Shown: piece after piece, positions 1 through 5,828 of the stretch
Numbering within the stretch: the stretch's first letter is position 1
How the letters are laid out: the number at the start of each line of letters is the position of its first letter
NCBI GenBank assembly: GCA_001786015.1
Contig: MFVH01000027.1
Span: 1-15,089 of the forward strand
Direction: 5' to 3'
Length of the DNA stretch: 15,089 nt
DNA from: Candidatus Nomurabacteria bacterium RIFCSPLOWO2_01_FULL_46_18
GTDB taxonomy: Bacteria > Patescibacteriota > Minisyncoccia > Phycocordibacterales > UBA9973
The notes under the pieces: model-generated
Databases searched by the model: none
The model's input: only the letters and a program-made list of their open reading frames with translations
Told to the model about the DNA's origin: nothing
Program-made: the position numbers and the translations under genes

Positions 1-360
1 TTAAAAACTGCGGTTTATTATTTAGTTAGAAAAATTAAACTTAATCAAAAAACCAAGGCGCAAATCGCTCTAGAATTTGAAAACGCGGCGGTTGAGACCC
101 TTGTTTATAAAACCGCAGGGGCGTTCGAAAAATACAAAGTAAAAACATTAATTGTTGTCGGAGGGGTTGCGGCCAACAGGCACTTGCGAGAAAAAATGCG
201 GAAGGTTTCAAAAAATGTTCTTTTCCCAATCCCGGAACTCGCCACTGACAATGCCATCATGATCGGGATGGCCGGATATTTAAACTACCTCAAAAACCCG
301 AAAAAGAAATATAAAATAAGGGCAAATGGTGGCTTACGGCTCGGAGAAATGATAAAATAA
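1..360 (+). CDS. tsaD: tRNA N6-threonylcarbamoyladenosine synthase subunit TsaD, C-terminal part (5' end outside window)
   Basis: The reading frame is open from base 1 and ends at TAA 358-360, giving 119 residues of the C-terminus. Recognisable TsaD/Kae1 features are the GGVAANRHLR segment (about residues 54-63) and PELATDNAIMIGMAGY (about 78-93). The Asp of TDNA matches the conserved metal/ATP-site aspartate of the ASKHA-fold family. The chain ends GGLRLGEMIK. In the family, TsaD works with TsaB and TsaE to transfer threonylcarbamoyl from TC-AMP to A37 of ANN-decoding tRNAs. The next gene, valS, starts four bases after the stop, and a promoter-like box for valS overlaps the tsaD stop codon. 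The start codon and N-terminal metal-binding histidines lie outside the window. Confidence 0.93.
   Translation, partial: LKTAVYYLVRKIKLNQKTKAQIALEFENAAVETLVYKTAGAFEKYKVKTLIVVGGVAANRHLREKMRKVSKNVLFPIPELATDNAIMIGMAGYLNYLKNPKKKYKIRANGGLRLGEMIK
350..358 (+). promoter_or_regulatory. Extended -10 box, predicted leaderless promoter of valS
   Basis: TGATAAAAT (TG at 350-351, TAAAAT at 353-358) lies exactly 6 nt before the valS ATG, so transcription starting about 7 nt after the box would begin at the A of the start codon. The box overlaps the last tsaD codons and the stop. I see no good -35 hexamer. A GGAG at 343-346 is too far from the ATG (18 nt) to act as a normal Shine-Dalgarno. The same layout recurs at seven other genes in the window. 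Confidence 0.45.
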
Positions 361-364
361 GCTT

Positions 365-2488
365 ATGGCCCTGTCGGAAAAACTGCCAGAAAAACTTCTT
401 AGACCCTACGATCCTAAGGCAACCGAAGAAAGAATTTATAAAATCTGGGAAGATAGTGGCTTTCTTGCGCCAACTGGCGAGAGCAAACCCTTTACCATTA
501 TTATGCCGCCGATCAACGCCAACGGTTCGCTCCATGCCGGCCACGGCCTGGTAATGACGATTGAAGATATTATGATCCGCTACAAACGAATGCGCGGTTA
601 TAAAACCCTATGGCTCCCGGGCCTTGACCACGCCGGTTTTGAAACTCAAGTGGTCTATGAAAAGAAATTGGAAAAAGAAGGACGAACAAGGTTCGGAATG
701 AATAAGGAAATTCTTTACAAAGAAATTCTAGATTTTACTCTCTTTAATTCGAAGCACATTAAATCCCAAATAAAACAAATGGGGGCATCCTGCGACTGGT
801 CGCGTGAAAAATTCACGTTGGACGACGATGTGGTAAAAACCGTCCATCAGACATTCAAAAGAATGTATGATGATAATTTAATATATCGGGGAAACAAAAT
901 TATTTCTTGGTGTTCCAAGCATCAAACTTCCTTTTCTGACTTGGAAATCAAAGACGAAGAAAGAGTGGAAAGTTTGTATTATTTAAAATACGGACCGTTT
1001 ACCATCGCGACTGCAAGACCGGAAACAAAATTCGGCGATAAATATGTGGTCATGCATCCGAGCGATGCGCGTTATAAAGAATACAAACACGGTCAAAAAA
1101 TTAAACTGGAGTGGATTAACGGCCCTATTGCCGCCACGGTTATAAAAGACGAGAGCATCGATATGGAATTCGGAACCGGAGTAATGACCATAACCCCCTG
1201 GCACGACAATGCGGATTTCGAAATTGCGGAAAGACACAAACTGGATAAAGAACAAATTATTGATGAAGCCGGTAAGCTACTTCCCATCGCGGGTGAGTTC
1301 GCGGGACAACATATAAAAAGGGCGCGTCCGCTCATAATTGAGAAACTTCAAAAGAAAGGATTGGTGGAAAAAATAGAAAATGATTACAAGCATGTAGTGA
1401 AAACTTGCTACAGATGCGGAACCATTATTGAGCCACAGATTAAAAGCCAATGGTTCGTTAAGATGAAACCCCTGGCGGAGAAAGCTCTGAAGAAAATAAA
1501 AAAGGGTGAAATTAAATATATCCCCGAGCATTATAAAAAAATCACCATTCACTGGCTCGAAAACATTATGGACTGGAATATCTCCAGGCAAATCGTCTGG
1601 GGCATCCCTATCCCGGCATGGTTTCATGAGCCCAGATGCATTCCCAAATCCGAAAGAGAAAAAGATGTGGAAAAATGCAAAGAAATTATTGTTTCGGCGG
1701 AAGAACCCGTGTGTGAGTTTTGTGATGCTAAATTTATCCGAGACCCCGATACTTTCGATACCTGGTTTTCGTCGAGTCAGTGGCCCTACATCACTCTTCA
1801 ATATCCGGATAATAAAGATTTTAAAACTTTCTACCCCACTGATGTAATGGAAACTGCCGGCGATATTATATTTTTTTGGGTTGCGCGAATGATTATGATG
1901 GGGCTTTATGTGACCGGAGAAATTCCTTTTAAAACTGTGTATATACATGGAATGATTCTCGACCCTAAGGGAGAAAAAATGTCCAAATCAAAAGGCAATG
2001 TGATCGATCCGATCAAATACATAAATGATTTTGGAACTGATGCCTTGCGGCTTGGGCTCGTGGTCGGCAATACGCCGGGAACATCGCTCGCGCTCTCTCC
2101 TGAAAAAATCCGAGGGTACAAAAACTTCGCCAACAAACTTTGGAACATTACCAGATTTGTTTTAGAAAATAGTCCGGATGGAGAGAAAGTTAAGGGTGAA
2201 TTGAAAGATGAATTTGATAAATTGCGAGATGATATAACTTCTGACATGGAAAATTTTCGTTTTTACCTGGCGGCGGAAAAAATATATCATTACGTCTGGC
2301 ACCGCTTTGCCGACGAAATAATTGAGGAAAGTAAAAAAAATGCGGAAGTGAAGTCCTCGCTTAAATATATCTGGGAAAACTGTCTGAAACTTCTCCACCC
2401 CTTTATGCCCTTCGTTACCGAAGAAATCTGGCAAATTATGCATCCTGGGAAATTATTAATGGTAGAAACATGGCCTCATGATAACTGA
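365..2488 (+). CDS. valS: Valyl-tRNA synthetase, short form
   Basis: Class I aminoacyl-tRNA synthetase of 707 residues that charges tRNA-Val. The HIGH motif is HAGH (57-60, in NGSLHAGH), followed by the LPGLDHAGFETQ block. The CP1 editing domain shows IATARPETKFGD and EFGTGVMTITPWHDNADFEI, a ValRS-type pattern. Cysteine pairs (CYRC; CEFC) suggest a zinc site. NISRQIVWGIPIPAW, FYPTDVMETAGDIIFFWVARM and KMSKS (538-542) follow. The anticodon-binding domain ends at LLHPFMPFVTEEIW, about 25 residues before the stop. Bacterial ValRS is usually about 850-950 residues and ends in a coiled-coil arm that is absent here. The stop overlaps prsW by 11 bp. The ATG at 365 is chosen because conserved sequence begins soon after it and a -10-like box precedes it. 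Confidence 0.93.
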   Translation: MALSEKLPEKLLRPYDPKATEERIYKIWEDSGFLAPTGESKPFTIIMPPINANGSLHAGHGLVMTIEDIMIRYKRMRGYKTLWLPGLDHAGFETQVVYEKKLEKEGRTRFGMNKEILYKEILDFTLFNSKHIKSQIKQMGASCDWSREKFTLDDDVVKTVHQTFKRMYDDNLIYRGNKIISWCSKHQTSFSDLEIKDEERVESLYYLKYGPFTIATARPETKFGDKYVVMHPSDARYKEYKHGQKIKLEWINGPIAATVIKDESIDMEFGTGVMTITPWHDNADFEIAERHKLDKEQIIDEAGKLLPIAGEFAGQHIKRARPLIIEKLQKKGLVEKIENDYKHVVKTCYRCGTIIEPQIKSQWFVKMKPLAEKALKKIKKGEIKYIPEHYKKITIHWLENIMDWNISRQIVWGIPIPAWFHEPRCIPKSEREKDVEKCKEIIVSAEEPVCEFCDAKFIRDPDTFDTWFSSSQWPYITLQYPDNKDFKTFYPTDVMETAGDIIFFWVARMIMMGLYVTGEIPFKTVYIHGMILDPKGEKMSKSKGNVIDPIKYINDFGTDALRLGLVVGNTPGTSLALSPEKIRGYKNFANKLWNITRFVLENSPDGEKVKGELKDEFDKLRDDITSDMENFRFYLAAEKIYHYVWHRFADEIIEESKKNAEVKSSLKYIWENCLKLLHPFMPFVTEEIWQIMHPGKLLMVETWPHDN

Positions 2489-3161
2489 TCCTAAAGCCTG
2501 GGTACTCGCATTTCTCTTCGGCGTCATCCCGTCGCTCCTTTGGCTTTGGTTTTGGCTCAAGGAAGATAAAAAAAAAGCGGAGCCGAAGGGACTCCTGACG
2601 CTAATTTTCGTCCTCGGGATGGTGGCGGTTATTTTCGTACTTCCGGTCCAGAAATTCATCCAAACGCAGGTAGGCTCGCACGAGGGGCAGATTATCCTCT
2701 GGGCCAGCGCCGAAGAAATAATTAAATTCCTGGCGGTTATTTTCCTTCTCTATAAATCAGCCCACATCGATGAACCTCTGGACTGGCCGATTTACATGAT
2801 TACCGCGGCTCTGGGCTTTGCCGCCCTGGAAAATACCCTCTTTTTGGTAAAACCGATAACTTTGAACGAAGTCACGGTCGGGCTCTTGACCGGCCAGCTC
2901 CGATTTTTGGGATCAACCTTGCTCCATACCGTTTCTTCCGGAACCGTCGGTATTGCCCTGGGGCTATCGTTCCATATGGGCAGATGGGCGAAAAAGTGGT
3001 ACCTGATAGTCGGCCTTGCCTTTGCCATCACCTTGCATAGCGTGTTTAATTTTTTTATAATAAAGAATAACGGAAGCGATTTTTTGAAAGTGCTTGCCTT
3101 CTTGTGGGTCGTGACAATTATTATAATGTTGCTTTTCGAAAAGCTGCGAAGAATGAACTGA
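2478..3161 (+). CDS. prsW: PrsW-family intramembrane metalloprotease
   Basis: A 227-residue polytopic membrane protein with about seven or eight hydrophobic segments. It carries the PrsW (M82/CPBP-like) signature set: AEEIIKF with Glu79-Glu80 and Lys83, GFAALEN with Glu118, a conserved His150 in STLLHTVSSG, and His187 in ITLHSVFNFF. In Bacillus, PrsW makes the first cut in an anti-sigma factor during envelope stress. Many relatives have unknown substrates, and no anti-sigma gene is visible here. The start overlaps the valS end by 11 bp in another frame, so translation is probably coupled. I see no clear Shine-Dalgarno or own promoter. Family assignment is firm; substrate and role are not. Confidence 0.85.
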   Translation: MITDPKAWVLAFLFGVIPSLLWLWFWLKEDKKKAEPKGLLTLIFVLGMVAVIFVLPVQKFIQTQVGSHEGQIILWASAEEIIKFLAVIFLLYKSAHIDEPLDWPIYMITAALGFAALENTLFLVKPITLNEVTVGLLTGQLRFLGSTLLHTVSSGTVGIALGLSFHMGRWAKKWYLIVGLAFAITLHSVFNFFIIKNNGSDFLKVLAFLWVVTIIIMLLFEKLRRMN

Positions 3162-3185
3162 TTATTAATTTAAATTAACAATAGA

Positions 3186-3653
3186 ATGGAACTTAAAAAA
3201 AGAAGTTTTTTTGAAAGATTAACCGGAAGCATCCGCGCCACCGAAGAGGAGCCGAATTTAAGAAAATTATCGGTTAAAGACACCGGCCGCGGCGGGAGAA
3301 ATTTTTTGGAAGAAGAAAAGGAAGAAATGGAACTCGCGGTGGACGTCTATCAGACACCGACAGATATCATCGTGCAAACGATGGTAGCCGGCGTCCGGCC
3401 GGAAGACCTTGAGGTTTCGATCGCCCGCGACATGATCACCATTCGGGGAAAGCGTGAGGAGTCGCGTACGATTGACGAGGAAAATTATTTTTCGAAAGAG
3501 CTTTACTGGGGAAACTTCTCGAGGACGATCCTCCTCCCGCAGGAAGTGGAGCCGGAAGAAGCCGAGGCGATGGAAAAACACGGACTCCTGACCATCCGGC
3601 TCACCAAACTGGATAAGGGAAAGAAGGCCAATCTTAAAGTAAAATCAATCTGA
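3186..3653 (+). CDS. Small heat-shock protein, Hsp20/alpha-crystallin family
   Basis: A 155-residue chaperone. Residues 1-45 form a charged variable N-terminal arm. The alpha-crystallin domain starts at ELAVDVYQTPTDIIVQ (about 49-64), continues through MVAGVRPEDLEVSI, ITIRGKREE and YWGNFSRTILLP, and closes with EKHGLLTIRLTK (about 130-141), which is the usual A-x-x-x-n-GvL signature position. The tail ends LKVKSI, a weak match to the C-terminal I-x-I anchor. Family members hold unfolding proteins as ATP-independent oligomers. It lies 24 bp after prsW in an A/T-only leader with no Shine-Dalgarno. TAAATT at 3171-3176 could be a -10, but the spacing (9 nt to ATG) is less exact than elsewhere. 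It is followed by a T7 run (3654-3660) without an obvious hairpin. Confidence 0.92.
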   Translation: MELKKRSFFERLTGSIRATEEEPNLRKLSVKDTGRGGRNFLEEEKEEMELAVDVYQTPTDIIVQTMVAGVRPEDLEVSIARDMITIRGKREESRTIDEENYFSKELYWGNFSRTILLPQEVEPEEAEAMEKHGLLTIRLTKLDKGKKANLKVKSI

Positions 3654-3669
3654 TTTTTTTACTACTTTG

Positions 3670-3741
3670 TGCCTGGGGGGTGAATTGAACACCCGACGCC
3701 AGCCTCTTCAGGGCTGCGCTCTACCACTGAGCTACCCAGGC
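3670..3741 (-). tRNA. tRNA-Phe (anticodon GAA)
   Basis: Folded by hand: 72 nt. Acceptor GCCTGGG/CCCAGGC, D arm GCTC-AGTGGTA-GAGC, anticodon arm CAGCC-CTGAAGA-GGCTG with GAA at 34-36 and T33, five-base variable loop, T arm GGGTG-TTCAATT-CACCC, discriminator A. The bases after A73 are CAA, so CCA is not encoded. Position 37 is G, where many bacterial tRNA-Phe have A. The gene sits 10 bp downstream of the 77-residue membrane protein on the same strand, suggesting co-transcription. Confidence 0.95.
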
Positions 3742-3751
3742 AAATAATTTT

Positions 3752-3985
3752 CTACTGATTGATTTGTTTAAAGTTCTGCAGTACATCGCTCGCGCCCCCA
3801 TATACATTTTTTAATTGATCAATATATGGCTGAAAAAGGTAATAGGCGCCGATGGCAGACCCGATAATGACCAGCCAGTACAGAGCTCGCATCACCGAAG
3901 CAATCTGTTGCGAGCGCCGCATTTTCTTGAGCATCTGATTATTCTCTTCCGTAAGTTCCCTAATCCTCCTTATCTCCTCTTCCAT
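3752..3985 (-). CDS. Small single-pass membrane protein with N-terminal coiled coil, function unknown
   Basis: Residues 1-27 (MEEEIRRIRELTEENNQMLK...) are charged and heptad-like, fitting a short coiled coil. Residues about 34-52 (ALYWLVIIGSAIGAYYLF) form one transmembrane helix. The remaining 25 residues are polar and contain a GGAS turn. No enzyme motif is visible, so I do not assign a function. It resembles the short unnamed proteins common in reduced bacterial genomes. An extended -10-like box TGCTAAAGT sits 7 nt before the ATG, which supports the start and a leaderless mRNA. The downstream partner on the same strand is tRNA-Phe. Confidence 0.75.
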   Translation of the reverse strand: MEEEIRRIRELTEENNQMLKKMRRSQQIASVMRALYWLVIIGSAIGAYYLFQPYIDQLKNVYGGASDVLQNFKQINQ

Positions 3986-3992
3986 AGAAAAA

Positions 3993-4001
3993 ACTTTAGC
4001 A
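3993..4001 (-). promoter_or_regulatory. Extended -10 box before the 77-residue membrane protein gene
   Basis: On the minus strand the sequence reads TGCTAAAGT, then 7 nt (TTTTTCT), then ATG. The box shares TTTGTGCTAAA with the one before tRNA-Arg. No convincing -35 is seen. The spacing predicts transcription starting at the start codon. Confidence 0.45.
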
Positions 4002-4023
4002 CAAAATTATAAAAAATAAAAGA

Positions 4024-4827
4024 TTATTGTGTTTCTCCCCTTTTTTCCTTATACATTTTTTGCTCGGCTTTTTTAATAACCTCTTCGGCAGTTAGGGGGC
4101 TCGTCGAGTCCAATACATCGACACCGGTAGAAAGGGAGATGGAGATACGCTCCCCTTCAACATCCACAAATAAATTACTTCGTAAATTTCTTATTATATT
4201 TTCGTATAAGGCTTTCGGGTCGACTGCTTCATCAACCCCCTCCCCATTGGCTGGTTCATAGACCGGAAGAACAATCAAAAATTCATCTCCCCCGGGGCGG
4301 AAAAGATGATCTCGCGGACGGATGGTTTCAGCTATGCGCCGTCCAAGGATTATTAAGGCCTGATCTCCGACGGAGTGTCCGTATCGATCATTTATCTCTT
4401 TAAACTTGTTGATATCTATATAAACAAGAACAGCGGCTTTTAACTTGGGAGATCGTCTCTTCTCGCCTTGATGTTTTAATTCACGAATCACGCTTTCTAA
4501 AATATCAGTCATATATTCTCGATTCAGCGCATCGGTAACTAGGGCATCTCTGCCCACCATCTCCCGAAGATGGGAAATTTCTTCCTTATTACTATGAACC
4601 TCTTTTTGTAATTCAGCATTTTCCTCTTTCAGCCTTACTTGCTCCCATTCAAGTCTTTCTGCAAGTAAATCTCCCAAAGACACTTGTTCTTCAAGAGTAA
4701 GACTGGCGTTAGTCCTTATTTCGTCGCGCGTACACTTGCCAGCCATTATTAAGTCTCTCATTCCTTTAAAATTCAACTGTTGCACTTCGGGCGCTTTCCT
4801 ACCTGAATTAGGTATTTTTTCCGGCAT
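4024..4827 (-). CDS. GGDEF-domain diguanylate cyclase, probably cytoplasmic
   Basis: A 267-residue protein from the ATG at 4827. Residues 1-55 form an unrecognised N-terminal region. Residues about 55-92 are coiled-coil-like. The GGDEF domain runs from about 94 (DALVTDALNREYMTDIL) to 262. It has the metal-binding aspartate in YIDINKFKEINDRYGH (134-151), the active-site GGDEF (179-183) and an intact inhibitory site RPRD (170-173) exactly five residues before it. This predicts an active enzyme making c-di-GMP from two GTP, with product inhibition. There is no transmembrane segment or signal peptide. An in-frame ATG at 4851 would add eight residues (MNSWYNIC), but a promoter-like box lies inside that extension, so 4827 is preferred. 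Confidence 0.9.
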   Translation of the reverse strand: MPEKIPNSGRKAPEVQQLNFKGMRDLIMAGKCTRDEIRTNASLTLEEQVSLGDLLAERLEWEQVRLKEENAELQKEVHSNKEEISHLREMVGRDALVTDALNREYMTDILESVIRELKHQGEKRRSPKLKAAVLVYIDINKFKEINDRYGHSVGDQALIILGRRIAETIRPRDHLFRPGGDEFLIVLPVYEPANGEGVDEAVDPKALYENIIRNLRSNLFVDVEGERISISLSTGVDVLDSTSPLTAEEVIKKAEQKMYKEKRGETQ

Positions 4828-4833
4828 ACAAAT

Positions 4834-4842
4834 ATTGTACCA
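4834..4842 (-). promoter_or_regulatory. Extended -10 box, predicted leaderless promoter of the GGDEF gene
   Basis: On the minus strand the sequence reads TGGTACAAT, then 6 nt (ATTTGT), then the ATG ending at 4827. This decides the choice of the internal start over the upstream ATG at 4851, which lies upstream of the box. The -35 region is poor, as is tolerated with a TG extension. Confidence 0.5.
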
Positions 4843-4866
4843 CGAATTCATAAATTGAGCTTTTTG

Positions 4867-4875
4867 TGCTAAATT
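4867..4875 (+). promoter_or_regulatory. Extended -10 box before tRNA-Arg
   Basis: TGCTAAATT at 4867-4875 is followed 11 nt later by the first base of tRNA-Arg, giving a short 5' leader for RNase P. An overlapping TATAAG at 4875-4880 is an alternative that would place the start at G1 itself. A TTGAGC at 4855-4860 is too close to serve as a standard -35 for either. Confidence 0.4.
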
Positions 4876-4886
4876 ATAAGAGCTTT

Positions 4887-4958
4887 GTCCCCGTAGTTCA
4901 ACGGATAGAACAGTCCCGTCCTAAGGGATAGATGTCAGTTCAATTCTGACCGGGGACA
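4887..4958 (+). tRNA. tRNA-Arg (anticodon CCT)
   Basis: Folded by hand: 72 nt. Acceptor GTCCCCG/CGGGGAC, D arm GTTC-AACGGATA-GAAC, anticodon arm GTCCC-GTCCTAA-GGGAT (one G-T closing pair) with CCT at 34-36 and T33, four-base variable loop, T arm GTCAG-TTCAATT-CTGAC, discriminator A. CCA is not encoded (next bases CAG). It decodes AGG. It runs convergent with the glutaredoxin gene, whose stop codon is 5 bp away. Confidence 0.94.
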
Positions 4959-4962
4959 CAGA

Positions 4963-5202
4963 TTAGAGCCCAAGCGCGGCGGCGATTTTCGGCTTATTGA
5001 AGCCGATAATCATTTGGTCGCCGATGAAAATAACCGGCACCCCCAGCTGGCCGCTTTTCTCCATCATTTCCTTCCTTTTTTCCAGATTGCTTGCCACATC
5101 ATACTCGGTATAGGCAATATTTTTCTCCTTAAAAAAATCTTTTGCCATGTGGCAAAAGTGACAAGTCGGGGTCGTATAAATGGTTACATTTTTGGGATTC
5201 AT
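4963..5202 (-). CDS. Small glutaredoxin / NrdH-like thiol-disulfide oxidoreductase
   Basis: A 79-residue single-domain thioredoxin-fold protein. The redox motif is CHFC (residues 14-17) after strand VTIYTTPT. The cis-proline segment is GVPVIFIGDQMIIGF, and the chain ends in a short helix. Length and motif fit the YruB/NrdH-like glutaredoxin group. Such proteins reduce disulfides in the cytoplasm, for example in ribonucleotide reductase, but the partner cannot be told from the neighbours. The promoter directly in front (TTGCCA, 16 bp, TGCTATAAT, 6 nt, ATG) is the best in the window and implies a leaderless message. The gene lies downstream of tRNA-Gly on the same strand. Confidence 0.9.
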   Translation of the reverse strand: MNPKNVTIYTTPTCHFCHMAKDFFKEKNIAYTEYDVASNLEKRKEMMEKSGQLGVPVIFIGDQMIIGFNKPKIAAALGL

Positions 5203-5208
5203 ATTTCC

Positions 5209-5236
5209 ATTATAGCATACCTGTCAAGGCTGGCAA
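5209..5236 (-). promoter_or_regulatory. Promoter of the glutaredoxin gene (-35 and extended -10)
   Basis: On the minus strand: -35 TTGCCA at 5231-5236, 16-bp spacer, extended -10 TGCTATAAT with TATAAT at 5209-5214, then 6 nt (GGAAAT) to the ATG. Both hexamers are close to the sigma-70 consensus. The start site 7 nt after TATAAT is the A of the start codon. The GGA between box and ATG is too close to be a useful Shine-Dalgarno. The -35 begins 7 bp downstream of the tRNA-Gly 3' end. Confidence 0.65.
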
Positions 5237-5242
5237 AATTTG

Positions 5243-5313
5243 TGCGAGCAGCGGGAATCGGACCCGCGTCTTTTGCTTGGGAAGCAAATATATTACCACT
5301 ATATTATGCTCGC
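5243..5313 (-). tRNA. tRNA-Gly (anticodon CCC)
   Basis: Folded by hand: 71 nt. Acceptor GCGAGCA/TGCTCGC, D arm ATAT-AGTGGTA-ATAT, anticodon arm TTTGC-TTCCCAA-GCAAA with CCC at 34-36 and T33, four-base variable loop, T arm GCGGG-TCCGATT-CCCGC, discriminator A, no encoded CCA. Two oddities: the D stem is built only of A-T pairs, and position 55, almost always T (pseudouridine in the RNA), is C. It decodes GGG. It follows divIC by 8 bp. Confidence 0.93.
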
Positions 5314-5321
5314 TTTTTGTT

Positions 5322-5693
5322 TCATCTAAACAAATTTTTAAGCCAATTAAAGAACCCTCCTGATTTCGCTTCTTCTTTAGCCTCCTTCTCATCATCCACG
5401 ATGATAATTACCCCCTCGCCTTCCCGGGCAAGCCCGAATTTCTCGCGAATGTTCTCTTCAATCCCCTCTTCGGTAGAAAGCTTTTCAATATCGGCGGAGA
5501 GCTTAGCCTTTTTATCCTCGAGTTCGGCCACTTTTTCTTCAGCGAGCTGCCTATTCTTTTTCGTCCCTTCCATTTTGCCCCAAAAGCCAAAAACGCTCCA
5601 GGCGAAAAAAAGAGCTAGAACGCATAAAAGGGCCAGTGCCGGCCAGGATTGCGCGAGATTCCGCCATCTCTTCTTTTCTTGAAAACTTCTCAT
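5322..5693 (-). CDS. Septum formation initiator family protein (DivIC/FtsB-like)
   Basis: A 123-residue bitopic membrane protein. Residues 1-15 are a basic cytoplasmic tail. Residues about 17-38 (WPALALLCVLALFFAWSVFGF) are the single transmembrane helix. Residues about 40-75 form a coiled coil, followed by the family signature EEGIEENIREKFGLAREGEGVIIIV (about 75-99) and a charged C-terminal tail. In the family these proteins bind FtsL and FtsQ/DivIB and help activate septal peptidoglycan synthesis. It is transcribed divergently from a microprotein gene, with start codons 20 bp apart. The gene name depends on the lineage, so none is given. Confidence 0.88.
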   Translation of the reverse strand: MRSFQEKKRWRNLAQSWPALALLCVLALFFAWSVFGFWGKMEGTKKNRQLAEEKVAELEDKKAKLSADIEKLSTEEGIEENIREKFGLAREGEGVIIIVDDEKEAKEEAKSGGFFNWLKNLFR

Positions 5694-5706
5694 AATCTGA
5701 TACTAT
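5679..5706 (+). promoter_or_regulatory. Promoter of the 37-codon membrane microprotein
   Basis: TTGAAA at 5679-5684 (-35), 16-bp spacer, extended -10 TGATACTAT with TACTAT at 5701-5706, then 7 nt to the ATG at 5714. The layout matches the other predicted leaderless promoters. It lies over the start of divIC, so the two divergent promoters interlock. Confidence 0.45.
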
Positions 5707-5737
5707 GTATAATATGCTTTTTAATAAAAAACATCAA
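5700..5737 (-). promoter_or_regulatory. Promoter region of divIC (two candidate -10 boxes)
   Basis: Candidate one: TAGTAT (5700-5705) ends 6 nt before the divIC ATG, matching the leaderless spacing, and overlaps the plus-strand TACTAT almost completely. Candidate two: TTGATG (5732-5737), 17-bp spacer, TATTAT (5709-5714), which would give a leader of about 8 nt. Sequence alone does not decide between them. Confidence 0.45.
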
Positions 5738-5827
5738 AAGAAAATTCAAATAATTTTTGCTGTATTGGGCGTTCTGGTCATCATTAGCATGATTCTGCTA
5801 TATTCCCCCATTTTCCTTCCGCAATAA
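5714..5827 (+). CDS. Membrane microprotein of 37 residues, function unknown
   Basis: The frame reads MLFNKKHQKKIQIIF, then a hydrophobic run AVLGVLVIISMILLYSPIFL, then PQ and TAA at 5825-5827. A basic N-terminus followed by about 22 hydrophobic residues fits a single-pass membrane protein, N-terminus inside. An in-frame ATG at 5705 would add three residues (MYN), but it lies against the -10 box. The ATG at 5714 is 7 nt after TACTAT, the same spacing as other genes here. The stop lies one base from the lepA stop, so the frame exactly fills the gap between divIC and lepA. Coding status is inferred from composition, promoter and fit. Confidence 0.55.
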   Translation: MLFNKKHQKKIQIIFAVLGVLVIISMILLYSPIFLPQ

Positions 5828-5828
5828 T

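Noticed and set aside
1277..1948. A 223-codon open frame antisense to valS
   Set aside because: It lies fully inside the strongly supported valS gene, has no recognisable motif, and its composition follows from the complementary codons.
3654..3669. T7 run after hsp20 as an intrinsic terminator
   Set aside because: No stem-loop directly precedes the T run; the downstream base-pairing belongs to tRNA-Phe.
5218..5227. TTGACA (minus strand, at 5221-5226) as -35 of the glutaredoxin promoter
   Set aside because: Only about 6 bp separate it from TATAAT; TTGCCA at 5231-5236 with a 16-bp spacer is the workable partner.
5014..5682. A 222-codon plus-strand frame across glutaredoxin, tRNA-Gly and divIC
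   Set aside because: It runs antisense through two convincing genes and a tRNA; the serine/phenylalanine-rich product is typical of an antisense shadow.
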